Below are positions 58,915 through 64,000 of a stretch of DNA of 64,000 nucleotides, in pieces (the first letter of the stretch is position 1; each line of letters opens with the position of its first letter). Both the position numbers and the translations under genes were made by a program. Under the pieces are notes generated by a model that saw only the letters and a program-made list of their open reading frames with translations, did not search any database and was not told the origin of the DNA. Origin of the DNA: Bdellovibrionota bacterium (lineage in GTDB: Bacteria > Bdellovibrionota > Bdellovibrionia > Bdellovibrionales > JAMPXM01). The stretch is from positions 1-64,000 of the forward strand of contig CAUJGS010000003.1 of the NCBI GenBank assembly GCA_963170185.1, given 5' to 3'.

Positions 58915-59507
58915 TGATTCGTTGGTGCGTCTTCATTTCTGGAAGAGGCTCCAATCTCGCTGCCGCAATCGAAGAGTGTCGCGAAACTGGTCCGACGATC
59001 TCTTTGGTTGTCTCATCGGATGAATCTGCGCCTGGACTGGCAAAGGCGAGGCGCGCCGGGATTCCCACTCTCGTGATGCCGAAGATAGATCATCCGACCA
59101 CTGGTAGCGGCAAACAAAAGATCGACTGGGTGGCTTTGGATAGAGCTCTGCGTGCCGCTCGCATCGACGCGATTTTTTTATTGGGTTTCATGCGCATTGT
59201 TCCGGCTGATTTTTTGGAGCGCTGGAGTGGACGCGTTTGGAATCTTCATCCGTCGCTTCTGCCAAGTTTTCCGGGGTTGCGTAGCATCGAGCGAGCGGCC
59301 ATGGCCAAAGCGCCGCTCGGGGCGACGATTCATGTCGTTGAACCGGAAGTCGATGCGGGACCAATTGTGAAACAAACACGCGTTGAATCTCGTGGTGCGG
59401 TTTTGGAGAGTGTGGCCGCGGCGGAGTTTTTCGTGCACCAGGTGGAGCAAGTTTTGGTGAGAGGGATGTTCTCACGGCTTCGAACCATGGAAGAGGGGAA
59501 GGGCTAA
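58914..59507 (+). CDS. purN: Phosphoribosylglycinamide formyltransferase
   Basis: A 197-residue folate-dependent enzyme (step 3). Motifs: SGRGSNLAAAIEE (phosphate loop), GFMRIVPADFLERWSGRVWN (folate/catalytic region), HPSLLPSFPG with catalytic His, and GATIHVVEPEVDAGPIV with catalytic Asp. Length normal. Overlaps purM by 1 bp and the next gene by 1 bp. Confidence 0.95.
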   Translation: MIRWCVFISGRGSNLAAAIEECRETGPTISLVVSSDESAPGLAKARRAGIPTLVMPKIDHPTTGSGKQKIDWVALDRALRAARIDAIFLLGFMRIVPADFLERWSGRVWNLHPSLLPSFPGLRSIERAAMAKAPLGATIHVVEPEVDAGPIVKQTRVESRGAVLESVAAAEFFVHQVEQVLVRGMFSRLRTMEEGKG

Positions 59508-60817
59508 TGGAATCAGCCTCGATGCAAGTTGCGGATGTGATTTTAGTTTCAACTGATACACGCGGCTTTGAGCTTGCGGCGTCTTTGGCGAAAAAAGGTT
59601 GGAAAACGGTCGTTCTAGAACTCGATGGCGGTCCTTTAAACAAATATCTGGAGTTGGAAGATCGCTTCGGTCCGTTTGCCTCTTACTCGGATAGTGCCAA
59701 GGCCTTTGAGGATGGAGAAGCGACGGGTTCGCTTTGGCTTAAGAGTGGTCCGGTCGCGCTGGCTGGTCCGCGCACGGAAGTCGGCAGTGCTCATCTTTCG
59801 AACCGTTATGGACTCGATCGTGTTTGGGTCAAGGCGCTTAGTCGAAGCCTGCTGGCTTCGAGACTTAAGCGTCGTGAGGCGTTTCTTGATTCGGCGGGAC
59901 CAGCAGAGCCTGAGATCGGTTGGCAGCGCGGAGTTCGCCCACTCTTGAATGTTTCGGAGCTGGCGGCCTTTCGGCGTAAGAATGCACTGGCGTCGGGTGT
60001 TCGGATCTTGGATGTCGATCAGATTTTGGATATTCGAATTCGCGATGGACGCATGGATCGTATCGAACTTCGCACCGTCGACGGCAAGGTTTTGCAAGAG
60101 CGCACACGATCGGCGGTGTGGTTGCTTTCACTTGAGGAGTCGCAGCGTACAGAGTTCGTGAATGCCAAGGTCTCGGTTTCGACCTTGCTTTCTCAGCCAA
60201 GTATTCTTGAGCCCTTGATGGGCTGGTGGAGAAGTCGCTTGGTCGTTAGCGGCTTAAAGTCGAAAGCGGCTCCTACTGGGCTTCGAAAGCCACCCGAAAT
60301 GCCGTCGCATCTTGTGTTTGTTGGCTCGCTTGAGCGTCCTTGGACTCATGACAATGTGATGGCCCTGGATTTGGTGGAAAAAACCGAAGAGATCTTGGTT
60401 TACGATGTTTGGATGCGGCTTCCGTATTGGTCCCGCGCGGACCACGTGTACCGCGATGAGCAGCGGATGCTTGCCAAGCAGCAGTTGGCGGAGCGTCTCC
60501 CGGGATGTGAGATCGAATGGGTCACGCCATCGCCGATTGGACTTAGTGAAGCTTCAATTCGTATGCCTCAGATTCTTTATTCTCACGACTCCAAGCCGCC
60601 GAAGTCGGTCGTGCGCAACATGTGTTTTGCCGGACCGGAGGTTTGGCGAGGGGTTGGTCTTGTTGGCCTGGAGCTTTGCGAAAACGACTGGATCAAGGAA
60701 CTCGAAGGTCTTCGCATGGATTGGGACCCGGCGGCGCGTGTTCACGCCAGTCGCGTCCAGAAATTGAAATACAAAGTGCAAGGCTACATGAAACCAGAAA
60801 GTGAGATTTCGCCGTGA
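59507..60817 (+). CDS. Unknown Rossmann-like protein encoded inside the pur operon
   Basis: A 436-residue soluble protein. The start (VADVILVSTDTRGFELAASL, then KKGWKTVVLELDGGPL) reads as a Rossmann/FAD-type beta-alpha-beta unit, with the strand-2 acidic residue, but the GxGxxG loop is lost (STDTRG). The rest is unlike known amine oxidases. It is coupled to purN (1-bp overlap) and to purB (4-bp GTGA overlap), so it is likely expressed with purine synthesis. Not a known purine enzyme (purH, D, E, F, K are absent here but none fit). Role unknown. Confidence 0.7.
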   Translation: MESASMQVADVILVSTDTRGFELAASLAKKGWKTVVLELDGGPLNKYLELEDRFGPFASYSDSAKAFEDGEATGSLWLKSGPVALAGPRTEVGSAHLSNRYGLDRVWVKALSRSLLASRLKRREAFLDSAGPAEPEIGWQRGVRPLLNVSELAAFRRKNALASGVRILDVDQILDIRIRDGRMDRIELRTVDGKVLQERTRSAVWLLSLEESQRTEFVNAKVSVSTLLSQPSILEPLMGWWRSRLVVSGLKSKAAPTGLRKPPEMPSHLVFVGSLERPWTHDNVMALDLVEKTEEILVYDVWMRLPYWSRADHVYRDEQRMLAKQQLAERLPGCEIEWVTPSPIGLSEASIRMPQILYSHDSKPPKSVVRNMCFAGPEVWRGVGLVGLELCENDWIKELEGLRMDWDPAARVHASRVQKLKYKVQGYMKPESEISP

Positions 60818-62109
60818 TTGCTCGCTACACGCGCCCCGAGATGGGCAACGTCTTTAAGCCAGAACGTCGTTTCGATTGGATGTTGAAAGTGGAGACGACG
60901 GTCGCGGAAGTTCAGGCCGCGCACGGCTTGATCCCTGCGGAGGCGGCCAAGGCAATTCGCGAAAAAGGTCGTTTCGATGTCGCTCGCATCGAAGAAATCG
61001 AAAAGACCACCAGACATGACGTGATCGCGTTTGTTTCCTGTGTCGCCGAAAATGTCGGTGAGCATGGCCGATGGATTCACTACGGCCTGACTTCCAGCGA
61101 TGTTCTGGATACGGCCTTGAGTCTTCAGACGATGGAAGCGCTGACGGTTTTGCGAACGTCGCTTCACAAGCTCATCGCCGGCTTGCAAAAACGCGCGCGC
61201 GAAGAGGCGGCGACGCTTTGTGCGGGTCGTACCCACGGGATGCATGCCGAACCCACGACGTTTGGGATGAAGCTTGCGGGCTTTTGGAGCGAGTTTCAGC
61301 GACATGATACACGTCTTGCGCGTGCGCTTGAGAACATCTCAATCGGAAAGCTTTCGGGAGCGGTTGGAACGTATTCGACTCAAGGTTTTGAAATCGAACG
61401 CGATGTGTGCGCGAAATTGGGGCTTAAGCCCGAGACGATCGCGACACAGGTGATTCCACGCGATCGTTATGCCGAAGTCTTTTCGGCGTTGGCGCTTCTG
61501 GGTGGTGGAATCGAACGTTTGGCTGTCGAGATGAGACATCTCCAGCGAAATGAGCTTGGTGAAGCGGTTGAGGCTTTTGCCAAAGGGCAAAAGGGATCAA
61601 GCGCGATGCCGCACAAGAAGAACCCGATCACGGCCGAAAACCTCACCGGAGTGGCGCGCCTGCTTCGTAGCTACGCGCAAGCTTCTTTTGAGAACATGGC
61701 GCTCTGGCATGAGCGAGATATCTCGCATTCATCAGTTGAGCGCGTGATTGTGCCGGATGCGTTCATCTTGGCTCACTATGCTTGCGAACGTATGAACGAC
61801 CTCGTTAGCGGCCTTGAAGTGCAAGCGGACGCGATGAAACGAAATATGGATCTTTCGGGCGGCATGCTCTTTAGCTCGCACTTGCTTCTGGCGTTGGTCG
61901 AGGCGGGTCTTTCGCGAGAAGAGGCGTACGCACATGCCCAGCGTCTGAGTCACAGTTTGAAACTGGGTGAAAATCTCAAGGATGCTGCGGCGAATGATCC
62001 GGAAGTGAAGAAGTTGGTCAAACCAGAAGTTCTTGATGATGTGTTCTCGGGGCGCCGTCACCGTGAAGCGGTTAAAGGTGCTCTCGAACGCGCGGGTTTG
62101 TGGAAGTAG
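60814..62109 (+). CDS. purB: Adenylosuccinate lyase
   Basis: A 431-residue fumarase-superfamily enzyme for two steps of purine synthesis. Motifs: TRPEMGNVF opening, IHYGLTSSDVLDTALS, AGRTHGMHAEPTTFG, and the superfamily signature GSSAMPHKKNPI. It starts at GTG 60814, overlapping the previous gene by 4 bp. Length normal. Confidence 0.96.
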   Translation: MIARYTRPEMGNVFKPERRFDWMLKVETTVAEVQAAHGLIPAEAAKAIREKGRFDVARIEEIEKTTRHDVIAFVSCVAENVGEHGRWIHYGLTSSDVLDTALSLQTMEALTVLRTSLHKLIAGLQKRAREEAATLCAGRTHGMHAEPTTFGMKLAGFWSEFQRHDTRLARALENISIGKLSGAVGTYSTQGFEIERDVCAKLGLKPETIATQVIPRDRYAEVFSALALLGGGIERLAVEMRHLQRNELGEAVEAFAKGQKGSSAMPHKKNPITAENLTGVARLLRSYAQASFENMALWHERDISHSSVERVIVPDAFILAHYACERMNDLVSGLEVQADAMKRNMDLSGGMLFSSHLLLALVEAGLSREEAYAHAQRLSHSLKLGENLKDAAANDPEVKKLVKPEVLDDVFSGRRHREAVKGALERAGLWK

Positions 62110-62126
62110 TGTTTTAAGAAAGCGGG

Positions 62127-62876
62127 ATGGCGATGGAAGCAGGCGGACGATTTTCTAAAGGTGCCATGGTCTACGAAGGTAAAGCCAAGCGCTTGTACCA
62201 GGTCGAAGGACGCTCGGATCTCATTTGGCAGGAGTTCAAAGATAGCCTCACGGCTTTCAATGCTCAAAAAAAAGGGAACTTCGCCAACAAAGGAGCTTTG
62301 AATCGTGAGATCAGCTCACTTTTGTTTCAGGAACTGGAAAAAAACGGCGTTCACACACACCGCGTGGCCGACATTTCGGCGACCGAAGAGGTGACGAAGA
62401 AGCTTGAGATGGTGAAGCTTGAACTCGTTGTGAGAAACGTACTGGCGGGTTCGACGGCAAAAAAATTTGGTATCGAAGAAGGTACGCCGCTTGAGCGCCC
62501 GCTTGTCGAATTCTATTACAAGGACGATGCGCTTGCGGACCCGTTCGTGAGCGACGATCAGGCGATCATGATTAAAGCCGCAAAGTCTTTGGCGGAGCTC
62601 GATGAACTAAAAGTGTTTGCTCTGAAGGTGAATGCGACCTTGCTTCCAGTTATGCGCTCGGCGGGCTTACAGCTTGTGGATTTTAAGATTGAGGCGGGTC
62701 GAGATACGACTGGTGTTCTTCACCTTGCAGACGAGATTTCGCCAGACTGCTGCCGCCTTTGGGATCTTAAGACGGGCGAGAAGATGGACAAGGACCGCTT
62801 CCGTCGTGATCTTGGTGGTGTTGAGGAAGCGTATCGCGAAGTTTGTGAACGATTAAAGAAAGCGTTGCTTAAGTAG
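62127..62876 (+). CDS. purC: SAICAR synthase
   Basis: A 249-residue ATP-dependent phosphoribosylaminoimidazole-succinocarboxamide synthase. N-terminal MVYEGKAKRLYQVEG after a short extension, FKDSLTAFNAQKK, VRNVLAGSTAKKFGIEEGT, GLQLVDFKIEAGRD and ADEISPDCCRLWD, all family motifs. Starts 17 nt after purB. Complete. Confidence 0.95.
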   Translation: MAMEAGGRFSKGAMVYEGKAKRLYQVEGRSDLIWQEFKDSLTAFNAQKKGNFANKGALNREISSLLFQELEKNGVHTHRVADISATEEVTKKLEMVKLELVVRNVLAGSTAKKFGIEEGTPLERPLVEFYYKDDALADPFVSDDQAIMIKAAKSLAELDELKVFALKVNATLLPVMRSAGLQLVDFKIEAGRDTTGVLHLADEISPDCCRLWDLKTGEKMDKDRFRRDLGGVEEAYREVCERLKKALLK

Positions 62877-62889
62877 AAGAGGTGTTGAG

Positions 62890-63138
62890 ATGGCAAAAGA
62901 GTTTACTTTCGGTGTGACGGTTATGCCGCGAAAAGAAGTTTTGGATACGCAAGGTCGCGCCGTCGAAGAGACGCTGAAGCGAGAAGGTGAGCCGGTCGTT
63001 TCGGCTCGCGTTGGCCGTTACGTTGAACTCAAAGTCACGGGTACGACAGTGAAGGAAGCTGAAGCGACAGCTCAGAAGATTTCATCGGGTCTTTTGGCAA
63101 ACACACTGATTGAGACATTTGAACTGAAACTTCTCTAA
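62890..63138 (+). CDS. purS: Phosphoribosylformylglycinamidine synthase subunit PurS
   Basis: An 82-residue protein of the PurS family with VMPRKEVLDTQGRAVEETLK, SARVGRYVELKVTG and a C-terminal helix ending IETFELKLL. It bridges PurQ and PurL in the three-subunit FGAM synthetase. GAAGAGGTG lies before the ATG. Typical length. Confidence 0.94.
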   Translation: MAKEFTFGVTVMPRKEVLDTQGRAVEETLKREGEPVVSARVGRYVELKVTGTTVKEAEATAQKISSGLLANTLIETFELKLL

Positions 63139-63169
63139 GTTTTCGTTTCGTATTTTTGGAAAGGCGACG

Positions 63170-63829
63170 ATGGGAAAATCACGCGTGGGAGTTATTCGAT
63201 TCCCGGGAACAAATTGTGATCGCGACGTTTTCGAAGCGGTCGAACAAAGCGGTGCGGAGGCCGTTTGGCTTTGGCATGGTGATCAGTTCGATTTCAAGGG
63301 CTTTGCTGCTCTGATTTTGCCGGGTGGGTTTTCTTACGGCGACTACTTGCGAAGCGGTGCTCTGGCCGCTCGTGCGGTGGCGATGCAATCTGTTCGTGAA
63401 GCGGCTTCGCACGGGACTCCTATTTTGGGAATCTGCAACGGGTTTCAAATTCTTTGCGAATCGGGTCTCTTGCCAGGGGCTCTTTCTCGCAATCACGGGC
63501 TTCGTTTCATCGATGCTTGGGTGGACTTAAAAAAAGCCGGCGGTAAAACGACTTTTGGTGCGGCATTGAAGGTCGGTGATGGAATTCGCATTCCGATCGC
63601 TCATGCCGATGGTCGCTACATCATTGCCGAAGAGAACCTTAAGGGTCTTCGCGACAACAACCAAGTCTGGTTGGAGTATGTCGACAATCCCAATGGTTCG
63701 ATCGCGAACATCGCGGGCGTCACGAATGCCGCAGGTAATGTCGCGGGACTGATGCCGCATCCTGAGCGTGCGTATCACGAATGGATGGGCGGTTCCGACG
63801 GACGCAAACTTCTTGAGATCTGGAAATAG
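63170..63829 (+). CDS. purQ: Phosphoribosylformylglycinamidine synthase subunit PurQ
   Basis: A 219-residue class I glutamine amidotransferase. VIRFPGTNCDRDVFEAVEQ opening, SYGDYLRSGALAAR, nucleophile Cys in LGICNGFQIL, and catalytic His/Glu in GLMPHPERA. It supplies ammonia to PurL. Located directly before purL. Confidence 0.96.
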   Translation: MGKSRVGVIRFPGTNCDRDVFEAVEQSGAEAVWLWHGDQFDFKGFAALILPGGFSYGDYLRSGALAARAVAMQSVREAASHGTPILGICNGFQILCESGLLPGALSRNHGLRFIDAWVDLKKAGGKTTFGAALKVGDGIRIPIAHADGRYIIAEENLKGLRDNNQVWLEYVDNPNGSIANIAGVTNAAGNVAGLMPHPERAYHEWMGGSDGRKLLEIWK

Positions 63830-63838
63830 GTGAGAGCG

Positions 63839-64000
63839 ATGGGACAAGACACAAGAACCAATGACGAGTTGGACGCCAAGCTTAAGCACTATCGCTTGAA
63901 TCGCGATGAACATAAACGCATCGCTGGTCTATTGGGGCGGGAGCCTCAGGGGGTCGAGTGGGCTCTGTTTTCGGCGATGTGGAGTGAGCACTGTTCGTAC
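63839..64000 (+). CDS. purL: Phosphoribosylformylglycinamidine synthase subunit PurL, truncated by window end
   Basis: The first 54 codons of purL ([20 protein letters not shown]...) end in [11 protein letters not shown], the N-terminal hallmark of the small-type PurL (WSEHCSY), followed by the window edge. AGGTGAGAG precedes the ATG. The full gene would be about 2.2 kb. Confidence 0.95.
   Translation, partial: MGQDTRTNDELDAKLKHYRLNRDEHKRIAGLLGREPQGVEWALFSAMWSEHCSY

Noticed and set aside
1-64000. CRISPR arrays, insertion sequences, prophage or integrase genes
   Set aside because: No direct repeats with regular spacers, no transposase or integrase motifs and no terminal inverted repeats with target duplications were seen.

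Overview
The window reads as a contiguous piece of a bacterial chromosome of moderate GC content. It is mostly house-keeping operons, with accessory and poorly known genes between them. Several points suggest a member of Bdellovibrionota (Bdellovibrio-like predatory or formerly deltaproteobacterial lineage): a TIGR02147/DUF4423-type regulator, many secreted proteins of unknown function, an MshEN-domain protein beside tsaE, and the cdaA-cdaR-glmM and nifS-mnmA-mtaB-rnc-era-der clusters. This is an inference from gene content; there is no rRNA in the window. Genes are densely packed, often with ATGA or GTGA overlaps, and start codons other than ATG are common.

Layout. 1-4 kb: a manganese (yybP-ykoY) riboswitch, then a GDT1/TMEM165-type cation exporter, a PepSY-like protein, a cytochrome b561-type protein and a KefB-type antiporter. 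4-10 kb: a heavy-metal RND efflux locus with a His-rich periplasmic protein, the pump, a small exported protein and an outer-membrane factor, but no periplasmic adaptor. 9.9-17.2 kb: a signalling island holding a membrane protein, a hybrid histidine kinase, a divergent Hpt protein, an OmpR-type regulator, two paralogous receiver-only proteins flanking a small protein that looks HPF-like, and an SDR dehydrogenase. 17.2-17.5 kb: remnant of a YafJ-type amidotransferase gene. 17.5-27.8 kb: two operons of exported unknowns (the second headed by a DUF4423 regulator and a HExxHxxGH lipoprotein), a histone-like basic protein, an adenylate-kinase-like P-loop protein, tRNA-Gly(GCC), pgsA, and a short transcription unit with a 17-codon ORF and a strong terminator.

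28-36 kb: yceD without its usual rpmF partner, a GspG-like protein coupled to a large membrane protein that appears to be a catalytically dead M50 protease fused to two cyclic-nucleotide-binding domains, a PilZ-like protein, a YbgC thioesterase, glpX, a zinc-ribbon protein and several small proteins. 36-43 kb: tilS, ftsH and the c-di-AMP/cell-wall group cdaA-cdaR-glmM-tsaE. 42.7-45.1 kb: an opposing gene for an MshEN-linker-GAF protein. 45.2-53.4 kb: a seven-gene overlapping operon nifS-mnmA-mtaB-rnc-era-der-SNF transporter (tRNA thiolation and methylthiolation, RNA processing, ribosome assembly). 53.4-57.6 kb: a large exported DUF3857/transglutaminase-like/TPR protein lacking the catalytic Cys, and an outer-membrane beta-barrel protein. 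57.9 kb to the end: the purine operon purM-purN-(unknown Rossmann-like gene)-purB-purC-purS-purQ-purL, the last truncated by the window edge.

I found no CRISPR array, insertion sequence or prophage. The most distinctive items are the pseudo-protease/cNMP sensor pair (28.7-31.2 kb), the receiver/HPF-like cassette (15.1-16.3 kb), the unknown gene inside the pur operon, the small unit at 23.7-23.9 kb, and a recurring pattern of short degenerate 12-bp tandem repeats in intergenic DNA. All functional statements are from reading the sequence; no database search was run.
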